This document shows, one piece after another, positions 23,366 through 44,400 of a DNA stretch of 60,000 nucleotides (position 1 is the first letter of the stretch; each line of letters opens with the position of its first letter). Below the pieces are notes generated by a model. It worked only from the letters and a program-made list of their open reading frames with translations, was not told the DNA's origin and ran no database searches. This DNA comes from Mesostigma viride (lineage: Eukaryota > Streptophyta > Mesostigmatophyceae > Mesostigmatales > Mesostigmataceae), in assembly GCA_009746045.1 (NCBI GenBank), contig RPFO01000080.1, forward strand, positions 1,162,920 to 1,222,919. The letters run 5' to 3'. A program made the translations under genes and the position numbers.

Positions 23366-23808
23366 AGATCAGGTAGACACATCAGATAGACTAGCTGGCA
23401 CCAAACCTGCCCAGCCTGGGCGTTATGTCCTCACCTGGCGTGCCCCAGGCCGCGCGCGGCAGGGCCGCCACCCGTGGACTTTTCGTGATAGACTCGGCAT
23501 GCATGGTCATGAGCTACACTAGACGTGACGGGCTCACACCCGGGCAGCCTCCTGGTTTGTCTGTAATATGGAGGCAGATGGTATGCAAGGATAGATGGCA
23601 AGGAGTGATGAAGGAGACCACCCCCAAGTCTGTGGGGGCTCCGCGTGTGACCGCGTATGGCATTCATAGCGATTCGGGCCGTGGTGCCCGCAACCCTGTA
23701 ACTAGGATCGACCTAGCTAGCTTACACCATCCATTCCATCCCATGTTCCCCTCCCACTGAGGACTAATGCTCACGTGACGCAGTCACGTGCCTATTAATT
23801 CATTAATT
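23361..23808 (+). pseudogene. LINE-B 3' end fragment with hairpin and TTAA tail
   Basis: The sequence encodes the C-terminal end of the LINE-B RT (RTDQVDTSDRLAGTKPAQPG, then a shifted GRHPWTFRDRLG). The LINE-B 3' untranslated part follows, with its CACGTGAC/GTCACGTG hairpin (23772-23790) and a tail of TTAA-type repeats near 23795-23808. It is a 5'-truncated copy. Confidence 0.75.
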
Positions 23809-24110
23809 AACACAAAGGCTAGGGCATGGCTTCTCAGCAGAGAGTGACTCTCTGGATGGGCAGAGCTTGGCTAAATTCTTAATACATCATCCATGGGGAG
23901 TCCCATTATAATTAATTAATCAAGAACATACCTCCGTGGGGAGGATACGTAACACATATCCCTGAGAAGGGGCATATGTTTTTAAATACATTCTAGGCGA
24001 CAACCTGCAGGCCATCCCATGATAGGCACAGCGTGGCTAAATTGTTAAGGCATCACCCATGGAGGGGGCCATTATGGGCGCACATGCGCGTAGGCCTGTG
24101 CCAGGCGGCG
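23809..24110 (-). repeat. LINE 3' untranslated fragments with internal TTAA tail
   Basis: The piece 23812-23910 matches, in the same orientation, part of the untranslated region at 56.05-56.13 kb (shared phrase GGGCATGGCTTCTCAGCAGA). At 23912 a TTAATTAA tail starts another - strand 3' end, with CCTGAGAAGGGGCATATG as in the C-type tail at 53.25 kb. No coding sequence is present. From 24110 to 24314 I see nothing recognisable. Confidence 0.55.
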
Positions 24111-24314
24111 TGGATGCTGACACAGGAGATGGAGGCTCGGATCCACGGGGCCATCGATCGCACCGGATCACTTGCATTAGATCCGCCGTGACAGGACGAA
24201 CACGTTCATATAGTAGTATTCCGTGGTCTCATCCTATCCATGGGCTTATATAGATTGCCCGTTAAGTCTTAGACCTTTCGATATTATCTGTCTATGACTG
24301 GGCTATATAAATAT

Positions 24315-33835
<9,521 letters not shown>

Positions 33836-35404
33836 TATCGGTCAACTTTCATCTACCACTCGCCTTCACCCATTTGTGGTTGCCGGAATGTTTCGCGATG
33901 ACTGCAGGGTCTACTGTCCCTGATCATTTCGGGAGCCCCTGACAGACGCCCCTGCAGAAAGAGGCTTGACGACAGGACGCAGCCGGCAGCAATCCCAAGC
34001 AACAGAGCTTGACGTCTTCACCGAAAAAAGGAACTGGCGCCTTCACGTGGCGACAGGCTCAGACGTCTGTAGATAACATTCTCATAAGCAACATGTCGCA
34101 GGAAACGCCTTATTTCAGCAGTCCTTCTTGGCTTCGTCTGAAACTTCCAAAAACATTTGATAAAATTTTCAGACAGCATGCAGGCCCCTGACCCGCAGTC
34201 TAATCCTAGAGTTTCATAAATTGTCGATTGTAGTATTTGAAAACCCCTTTTGGCAATTGCTTTCGAATGGGTCAAGCTAGGCCTTTTCAAGCCTGATATA
34301 CTGGCGAATCTCCGAAATACCGGCTATTCTCCTTCATATGTGGCTTTGGCAATTTTAACCCATTTTAACCAGGCTGATATCAAGCCAGACTGCGTTAGTG
34401 CGCCTTCGCTATAATTCTTATCTGCCCTGAAGCTGGCGAGCTCATTCTTCACCTGCATCGTGCATACCGTTTTTTTTAAAAAAAAGAGAGAAAGAGTAAT
34501 AAGGATCGTGAGCCCTGGATTGGTCGGACCCCAATCTTAATCGTGGGGGGGGGGGGTGTAGAGGGCTGCCTCTGACTTTTTAGCGCCCGTCCTAACCCCG
34601 GGTTAATTATTTATCCTAACAAACTGGCGATCGTACCATACATACGTAACGTACACGTGTAGAATCTGGTAAACTGGGAATCAACAACAACAATAATTAC
34701 TGCTTATTTACTACTGCTGACCATACATCTCAATGATTCTGCGGCGTGGGACACCACCACCCCAACAACACTTATCAAGTAACGTGCGTGTTTGCAACTT
34801 GCCCGTTGAAACTCTACGGCGGAGCCAATTTTCGGAAGAACCTCACCCTTATGCTTGCAAATTCGGGACAAATTCGGTGGATGTATGTATGGATGGATGT
34901 ATGTATGGATGGATTGACGGATTTTCATCCCCTATTCCTATGTTTTCTCACGTGTACGGCCTTATAAGCTTCGCCAATTCTGGCGAACCTGACGGTTCTT
35001 CCGAAAATTGGCTCCGCCTGATCATGTACTAAGTAAGAAGTTCCACTTGGAGTCTCGAGTTGTCGAGTTGAGTTGACTTTTTTCCCGCGCCGGTGGTCCG
35101 ACAGCGTGTCTGGAGATGGCATAGGATCCGGGATCTATCCGTCTGGTCGTCTGGTATGGCCGGCTGGCCTGGTTACAGGTCAACGTGATTTCGTAAAGAT
35201 CACGTGATTTATAAGTAATATTTCCCCGTCGAGGTGCTGATTATGCCGCTTGCGATGGGGGCCCGTCGATGGGGGGGTCAACGCACTTTATTACCTGCTA
35301 ATGCTATCTAGGGTAAGCCATTGACAGGGCTGGTCCTCTGCAGGAATATTTACTTTGGGACATTGCAAAGTCTATTACTTTTGGCTCTACGTATACGGAG
35401 TTGA
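33836..35404. promoter_or_regulatory. Shared divergent upstream region of dioxygenase and megasynthase
   Basis: There are 1,569 bp between the two divergent start codons, with no convincing gene. It holds a poly-G run (34544-34556), a 201 bp inverted-repeat element (34818-35018) and a CACGTG (G-box type) at about 35200. A bidirectional promoter is plausible from layout alone; no TATA box was clear. Confidence 0.45.
34818..35018. mobile_element. 201 bp MITE-like element with 25 bp terminal inverted repeats
   Basis: The ends 34818-34842 and 34994-35018 are perfect inverted copies (GGCGGAGCCAATTTTCGGAA...). The interior carries ATGG/ATGT repeats. It has no coding capacity. It lies 387 bp upstream of the megasynthase start. 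No clear target-site duplication was found. Confidence 0.75.
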
Positions 35405-38400
35405 ATGGCTGCCGAAAAGCCGCGAACTCTCAAAAGTCTAGTTGCGAGTGGTCCTAATCGCCCCATACCAGCTGCTGGCCTGAGTAAACGTGCCGAGAAA
35501 GTGACTTGCGCAGATGGTTCCCTCGGCGGTGCCCGTCGCGGCAATTCCGAGCCTGGTGGACAACCTGTACTCGGCTCGCCTCCTGGCGTAGAAAACTACG
35601 GGCTATGTGACGAGCGGCCGCTGCTGTTAGCGTATTCCAGCCGTGCATATTATCGGGCCTTCGGTGACAATCCTGCGCGCGAGCATGGAACTCACAACGA
35701 TAAGTCGTTAAGAGGTGCTTCTGAGGGGGTCGGGGACAACTTGGTGCCAGTCAGCTTGTGTCGGCTGGACCTGCTGGAGCTTGGAAACCAGTTCGCTCGG
35801 CGCCTGCGCGCCATGGGCATCAACCGCGGCAACTTTGTCACCGTCGTCATGGGCAGCGTGCTGGAGACCCTGCCCGTGTTGTTTGGGACAACGTTTGCGT
35901 GCGCCGCTGCGTCCCCCTTGGACCCCTCCCTCACTTCCACCGAGATCAAGCGATATTTAAAGGACAGCGGCTCCCGACTGGCGGTTGTCTCGGAAGAACC
36001 AGGCTACGAGCACGCCAGGATGGCAGTCCTGGACGCCTGCAGGGAGGTCGGTGTCTCGGTCTGGTGCGTTTCCATCTGCAATACCGAGCAGGGGAAGCAC
36101 AAGGACGCTCCTCGTGATGCGGCACACCGGGAGTCGTCGTATCACGATGAGTCGTCGTACAACGATGACATACTGTTCTCTGGGTGCGCAACAGTACCAA
36201 ACGCCAGCCTTTTTCTAGGCGTGGTTGCCTCGCAAACCCCTACCGGGGACCATGACTCCCAGCGTACGTCACGGTCCCGTTTTCGCTGGGTTATCCAGCC
36301 CTTACTCAGCAGCTGTGGAGATGAGATCAGCCTCCCGGATGGCGACAATCCCCAAGTCCTTAGTTCTGGTCACCCGTGCGGCGATTGGACCACCCGCAGC
36401 GATGACATCATCGATGACGACGATGATGTCACCGCCCTGGGGGATGACCCCTCCCCCGATGACATCGCCGTCATGCTCTACACGTCCGGCACTACAGGGA
36501 GCGACCCAAAGGGCGTCCCGGTGCGCCACCACCAGATGTGCGCGTATGCCACCTCTATGGCTCGCGTCCTGTCTCTGTCACCCTCAGATGCCATCGTGAT
36601 GACCATGCCGCTGTTCCACGCGCACGGCCTCTACTCCGCCATGATGCCCCTCTGTTCCGGCGGGCGGCTCATCTTGCTGCCCATGAGTCCCGCCGATCCC
36701 CACGCCGTGTTCGCGGCCGCGCGACGGCACGGCGCCACCTGGCACACGGGCTCCCCCACGCAGTACTCCCTCCTGGTCGACCTGGCCGAGGCTGACCCGG
36801 TGGCTGTGTGGCCCGTGGGTCAGCTGCGGTTCCTCCGCGTGGGCAGCCAGCTGCTACAGGAGGCGTTTGCAAAGAAGATCGAAGGGTTGTTGCGGGCGCC
36901 AGTGGTCAATGGGTATGGTCAGACGGAGACGGGAGTTATCTCCGTAAATCCACAGTCGTCGAGTCGCCGACGGCTGGACACAGTGGGCATCCCTGTGGGC
37001 ATCTCAGACGTTGCGATCCTGGTGGAGAGGCCCCGGCCCATGTTTCCTTCCCTTTCCTCTGCTGCTGCTGTTGGCCATGGTGGTGGCAGTGGCAGCAGTA
37101 CTAGTGTTGTTGTTGGTGGTGGTTGTGGTGGTAGTGGTGGTGGTGGAAATGGTGGCGGGGGCTGGGGCGGGGGCGGGGCCAGCATGTGGGAGATCACGGG
37201 AAAGGCCGGTGTGGAGGGTGAGGTCATCGTGTCGGGGCCCGAGGTCATGGTCTCATATTGGAACAAGCCAGCAGCAACGGACGCGGCGTTTTTTTATCCG
37301 ACGGATGAGACTGTCGTAACTGGCACGATGGAGGCCAAGGAAAGGGTGATCGAAACAGACAAGGCAGTCGGAGGCAATGGTCATTGGGAGGAGGAGGACG
37401 GGCGACAGTGCAGGGGTCAGACCCTTATCCTTGCAACGGGGGACATGGGCCGGCAGAGCGGGGGTCAAGTTCATGAACAGGGGGAGGAGGGTGAGAAACG
37501 GCAAGCTGGGGGTCAGGTTTGTTACAAGGGGGGCGAGGAGGGGATGAAGGAGGAAGACGTGGGGGCGGAGAAGGAGAAGAACCAGGAGCAGGTGGCAGTG
37601 CGGGAACTGGAGAGTTTGGCAGCCGCATGGCGCAGTCGCCGCTGGCTGCGCACGGGCGACCTGGGCTCCTTCTCCCCCGACGGCCACCTGTCGCTCTCGG
37701 GCCGCCTCAAGGACGTGATCCACCGCGGCGGCGCCAAGGTGCTCCCCGCCGAGGTGGAGGCGGCGCTCGAGGCGCACCCGCGCGTGGCACGCGCCGCCGT
37801 GGTGGGCGGGTCGGACGCCATATACAACGAGCGGGTGCTCGCGGCGCTGGTGCTGCGGCCGGGCGGGGGTAGGAAGGGACAGCCGAACGGGAATAGGGGG
37901 CAGGCGAGCGCCGCAAAGGGGGCACGAGAGATGGTGAGCGAGAGTGGTGGAGGGCAGTCGAGAACCGCAGACGGGCAGCGAGAGGATGGGAAAGGGCAGA
38001 ACCCGATGGCGACAGCGGTGCATGGTAGGGAAGGGGAAGGGGCCTCAGGGGAGGGTGTAATGAACACCGATGGACAGGGAAAGGGAAAGGGAGAGGGAGA
38101 GAAAGCGGATGGCGAGACAATAATTAACGGGGTTGATGGCGCCGCGTCATCACGTGAGGCGGATGGCGGTGATGCCGGTGACCTCCCCCTGACCCACGAG
38201 GCTCTGGTCGCGTGGTGCCTCTCTTACCTGGCCCCCCACAAGGTGCCCTCCGCCTTCTACCTGCTCGACGCGCTGCCTACCACCGCCATCGGCAAGACGC
38301 AGCGCCACCAGCTGGCCACCTTGCTGGAGGCGTACGCCCCACTGCCGCGGCGGCATGCGCGCGCGGGCGCTGACCATCAGTTGGTGGGGGGCGTGGAGGC

Positions 38401-41400
38401 GGCGGTCGAGCGTGTGTGGAGGCAGGAGCTGGCGACGTCACAACACCAAGGGGGGGTGGGGGTGGCACTGCCTACCATGGGGGGGGTTCAACCAGCGTTT
38501 TCTGACAACGTGCAAGGCAGCCTCCAAGGCACTGACCTTCCACCACATGCTGCGCAGAGTGGCATTGCGTCTGGGGCTGCCATGGCAAGCGAAAGGGCAA
38601 ACGAAAGGGCAAGTCTAGGCATCCATCAAAGAACGGAGCGAAACGGGGTTATGACGGGTGCGGGCGCTGCTGCCTGCGGTGGTGGCGGCGGTCAGGATAA
38701 CCTGGTGTTCTCACGGGACGACAACTTTTTGGCGGTGGGCGGCACCTCGCTGAGTGCCATTGCGGTCACACGCGGGCTGAATCAGCTCTTCCCCCGCGCG
38801 GGCATGTCGGTGGCGGACGTGTTGATGGCGGGCAGTTTGAAGGAACTGGCCTCGCTGATAGAATCGCGGGGAGGCAGCGGTGGGGGCGGTGACAGTGGTA
38901 GTTTCAATGGCTCATCGCCTCTGGGCCCAAACTGCTCAGACCCCGTGGGTTCAATACCCGGCAGTGTGCCCTCTGCAGGTCTGCCCCAGGCCATAGGCAC
39001 CGTCCACGCTGCACCCAGCATGGCTGCAGTGCCGGATCGGCAGTCCCTGCCACCCTACGTTATTGCCGGCAGATCCTCAGCCACACCTCCTATTGCTTCA
39101 GGGGAGGGAAAGGCTATTGGGTGGATGCCGGCAAATGCGATCCCCGCCGGCATGTCAGCATCCGGTGCTGACACATCTTCGGGTTTGGCCTCACATGAGG
39201 GTGCGGCTGCCGGCATTACCCGCGGGGAGTTGGTGGGTCCTGCCTCGTTCGGCCAGGAAGGCCTGCTGGCGATTGCGGGCCTGGCGCCGACCAGCCCCGT
39301 CTATCACGTCCCCTTGCTGTGGGAGCTGGCGGGCCCCTTGGATGCAGCGTGCCTGCGGGCCAGCGTGGCTATGCTGGCGGCGCGCCACGATGTGCTGCGC
39401 AGCCACTTTCGGTTGGCGGCTGGGGAAGGAAGGGGAAAAGGGGGGGTAGGGGCGGGCAAGGGGGTTGATAGAGGGCAGTCGCTGCTGGCATACTCCGTGG
39501 TGGTTCCATTGGAGGAGTTTGAGTTTGATTTCACGGTGGTGGACTTGGAGGGGTTTGGGGCCGGGGAGTACTCTGGTGGGGATGTGGGTGGACGAGATCA
39601 GCATGGCCATGGTCATAGTAGAAGAAGGGAGAGGCAGACGGGGTTGGGGACTTGGAAATTGGATGATGGGCAGGGGGCCGTTGTCGTGGGTTGCAATGGT
39701 GCCCGTGAGAAGGAATGGGAAGGCGTGCCGGACGTGGTTGCTGACGAATGCCGGCGACTGCTGCGTGCCTCAGCAGATGCTCCCTTTGACCTGTACCGCG
39801 GCCCACTCATGCGCGCACTGGTAGTGACGCTGAGCCGCGACCGCCACCTTTTCCTGCTCACCCGCCACCATGCCATCAGCGACGCGACGTCGGTGGGCAT
39901 CCTGCAGCGAGAGCTGTGCGTGTGCTACGATGCGTGCCGGGGAGCAGCACGGGATGCCGATGACGCTGGGCAGATTGGTGGGGAGTCAGCAGGCAGTGAG
40001 GGTCATGCTGGGCACTGGCGGGGAAGCCGCGTGAGTGCATCCGAGGTGTCTCGCTTGCGCGTGCTGGTGTCGTCGCTGCTGCCGCCGCTGCCCCTCACGT
40101 ACCAGGACTACGCGGCCTGGCAGCGGAGCTGGCTGGCCAAGAGCGGGGAAGCCGAGCGGCAACTCAAATACTGGCGAACGGCACTCGCTGGCGCGCCCCC
40201 TCTGCTGACCCTGCCCACCGATCGCCCACGCCCGGCGCTGCAGAGCTTCCGAGGCGAGGCCTTCCCCCTCGACGTGCCCGCATACGTAATGTCCGGCCTG
40301 CAGCGCCTGGCGCGGTCGTGCGGGTGCACGCTGGTCACCGTCCTGCTGGCGTGCTGGGCGCTCACACTGGCGCGGTACAGCGGCCAGCGCAAGGTCGTCC
40401 TGGGCACACCCTGGAGCGGCCGGGGCCGCGGGCAGCTGCAGGGCGTGGTCGGGTACTTTGTCAACCCGCTCGCCATTTGTGTGGAGGTGGACCCTGTCAA
40501 TGTTGACAATTTCACGAGCAGCAGCAGCAGCGGGGGAAAGGTCACCAGTGGTGGTGGCCCCACGGATGGCCGTGATAGCGGCAAGAGTGGCGGCGGCCCT
40601 AACGGTGGCGATCGTGGTGGTGGGGGCAACAGCGACGCCCCCTCTCCTGCTGTCGCCCGCAACACGTTCCGCGACCTGGTCTCCCGCGTGCGCGCGTCCC
40701 TGCTGGCTGCGATCGACCACGCCGATGTGCCCTACCACCATGTGGTGGCCGCGATGGGCACGCCGCCCTGCCCGGGCGCCAACCCGCTCTTCCAGTTGCT
40801 GCTCATGTGGGGGGAAGGGGCGGGGATGGTGGGCCAACTAGGGCCGGGTGGCGCGCGGTTGACCCGCGAGGGGGACCTGTCGCTCCGCCCCGCGTCGCCC
40901 GCATGGCTGCCCCCCACCACGTCCAAAGTGGACCTGGAGGTGTACATGGACAAGGGGGAAGGTGGAGGCATACAGGGCACCGTGCAGTACGCGCGCGATC
41001 TGTGGGAGAGGGAGAGCGTGGCCGCGATCGTGGGCGCGCTGGGGGTGGTCATGGCGCACGCGGCGGCGGCAGCTAGTGAAGGTCGTGTGGCGGAGGAGGG
41101 GGAAACGGGGGAGCGTGGCAAGGTGGGTTTGGCCGCGAGTCGACGTCCAGACCAGGTGGAAAGAAGCGGGGAGGAGGGCAGTCATTCAGAAGGAAAGTAT
41201 GACAACGTGGGTGATGGGAAGGTGGGAATGGAGAAGGGAGCGGACAACCCGGAGCGCGGGGGCAGTGGAGGTGGGGAAGGTAAGGACAAGGGGAATCATG
41301 GAATCTGCCGCCCATCAGGCATGCATGCTATCCCGTCGCCCCTTTCGCCGCGCTCAGCTGCCACCGCTGATGTGATGTCGCTTCCGCTGATGAGCGACGC

Positions 41401-44400
41401 GCAGCAGCGAGCGATGCTGCGCCGTGTCTGCCACGGGCCACGGGGATCGTTCGACCCGCCAGCGCACCCCACACTGGCTGCCATGTGGCGCGCAGCCCTG
41501 GCGCGCCTGGACGAGGGCCCTTACCCCGGTCGGCGCGCGGTGGCGGTACGTTGCGGGCGCCAGGCGGTGACGTTTGATCAGCTGGATGCCTACGCGCGAT
41601 CGCTGGCAGCCGAGTTCCGGCGCCTGGGCGTGGGCGCGGGCGTCCCAGTGGCCCTCGCGCTGCCCCGCTCCCCCGCGGCGCTCGTTGCCATGCTGGCGTG
41701 CGTCACCGCGGGGGCGGCGTATGTGCCCGTGGACCCGCGGCAACCGCCCGGCTGGTCGCTACCGCTGCTGGCGCAGGTGGCCCCGCGCCTCGTGGTGGTG
41801 GGCGCGGGGGCGGCAGGTGATGCGGTCGCGCGAGGGTGCGCGGACATGGGCGCGGGCGTGGTGGTGGCGGAGGGCATGCGTGGCGCTCGGTTCCGGCTGG
41901 CGGTGGCGCCGAGAGCGGGGGCCGCAACGCCGCTGGCCTTTCCTGCCACCGGCGCTGAGAGGGACAGTGCATGGGGGGCAGGGGATGGCCAAACTGCTGC
42001 TGCAGGTGCGGTGGACGCCCATGCCTCGCCTTCAGATCTGGAAACAAGCAATCCGTGTGAGCCGTGCCCCCCACACCCGGCACTGCTCATCTTCACGTCC
42101 GGCAGCTCAGGGCCGCCCAAGCCGGTGGTGCTGTCGCATGCGGCGCTGGCGTGGAAGCTGCTCATCTATTGGGACGCCTTCCCGCTGGCAAGGGGGAAGG
42201 AGGGGGAGGGGGAGGGTCAGCGGGGGAGTGATGACGATGGGGATGATGAAGGCAGTGAAGATGGTAGCGAGGACGAGGATGAAGAGCAGGATCGAGAGGA
42301 GGAAGAGGAAGGTGTTGGTAATGGCAAGGGGCGTTCTTTTTCGGGTGGTGGTCAGCCTGGTCTCCCTCTTGGGCACAAAATGAGCCGTAAAACGAGCCAA
42401 CTTCGTAATGGCGGTGGTAGTGAGAACCTATGCTTTCAGAATGGCAGAGATAGGGGCCACGAGCTGTTCCTGGCGCGCACCACGTTCACGTTCATCGACC
42501 ACGTGCTGGAGGTTTGGGGCGCGCTGCTGGCCCCGGCGCCGCTGCTGCTGGCCACGCGCGCGCAGGAGGCGGCCCCCGGGTTGCTCCTGCGCGCGCTCAC
42601 GCGGTTTCCCGTCACGCGGCTCGTGGCGGTGCCCGCACTCCTCAACGCGATGCTGGCGCACGCACACGAGGGGGGGGAGGATGAGGAGGACGAGGAAGAG
42701 GAAGAGGAGGAAGAAGAAGGGGATGAGGCGGCAGAGGAGGAAGGAGGAGGGAAAGAGGAAGGTTGTTGGGAAAATGATGGGGAAAGGGAGGGGAGAGGTG
42801 GCGTTGTAAACGGCACCATGCCTGCGTGGTTGCCAGCAAAGAACGCCAGTGGTTATGTAAATAATACACCCTGTTCATCGCCAGCCCCCGCTCTCGACTG
42901 GGGCTCCCCCTACCCCAGGGTGCGGCCGCGGGACTGGCTGACGCGCCGCTCGTCCCTGCGCGTGTGCATCTGCAGCGGGGAGCCCTTGCCGCTGGCCCTC
43001 GCCACGCGCTTCCTGGCCGCCGCGGGCCGCCGTGGGTGCCAGCTGTACAACCTTTTTGGGGCGAGCGAGACGGGAGGGGACGGTGTGCTGGCGAGGGTCA
43101 CCGCCCGCGTCCTCTCCCGCGCACGCGCCGCCTCCTGCTGCGTCCCCATCGGCACGCCCATGGCGCGCATGGCCGCCTACGTGGTCGGGCCGCCGCCGGT
43201 GCACACGCTCCTGCCACCTGGCGCGCAGGGGGAGCTGTGGGTGGGCGGGCCCGCGCTCGCCGACGGTTACATGGGCCAGCCGCAACTCAGCGCGGCACGA
43301 TTCGCGCCCAACCCGTTTCGCGACCTGTTCGGGGACGCCACAGAGGGTTCGGACCCCCCCCCCCCTGGGGTGTACTGCACGGGGGATATCGCGCGGGTGG
43401 TCCCGTCGACGGGGCAGGTGGAGGTGATCGGGCGCGCGGACGCGCAGGCCAAGGTCCGGGGGTTCCGCGTCTCGCTCGGGTTTGTGGAGGAGGCGCTCGC
43501 GTCGCTGCCCGGCGTGAAGGAGTGCGGCGTGGCCGTGGCCATGGACCGGGGCCCTGTATCTAGCAACACTGATAACAATAATACTGGTATTGAAGACAGT
43601 GCTAATAATGCTACCTCCGGTGCCCCCGTGGAGCTGTCCTCCCACTTGGTGGCGGTGGTGGCACCTGCCCACCTGGACGTGCCCCTCCTGCGGCGGCTGC
43701 TGGCCGAATGCCTCCCCCACTATGCGCTGCCCGCGGTGCTCCTCCCAGCGGCGTCTGTCCCGCGCCTCAGCAACGGCAAGGTGGACCGCGCCGCCGTGCT
43801 GGCGATGGCCACGCACGAGGGGGGTGGCGAGGCAGGAGGTAATTTTGGCAGTGGAGGAGCAGGGCGTGGAGATGTACATGGGGTTGATGGGGTAAGCCAG
43901 CGAGGAGAGGCTGGTACGTTAAATGTAGAGGAGAATAAAGCGGGCGCAGGCGTAGAGAATATGATTGATGCGGGCAAAGGGCAGGGGTCGACAGCGCCCC
44001 AGGCCCCCCGCGGCGCGCTCGAGGCCCGCCTTGCCGCCATCTGGCGCGACGCGCTGGGCCTGGCGTCCGTCTCGGTGCTGGACGACTTCTTTGCGCTCGG
44101 GGGGCACTCGCTCAACGCGATGCGCCTGCAGAGGGGGCTGACGGCGGCGGCGGCCGAGGCGGGCGCGGCGCCCGAGGTGGCGGCGCTGGGCCGGTTGGGG
44201 GCGGCATCGCTCGCGCGTTTCCGAACCATTGAGGAGATGGCACAGGCGGCAAGGGAGGTGGCCGCGGTGGAGGCAGGCAAGGGGGGCGGGGGGCTGGGGG
44301 CGGGGACGGGGGCGGAGACAGGGACAGGAGGGGGGAAAGGAAAGAAGAAGGGATCTGCGAAGCTTGCTTCATGGGATGCTGGACATGTGGTTACGGATGA

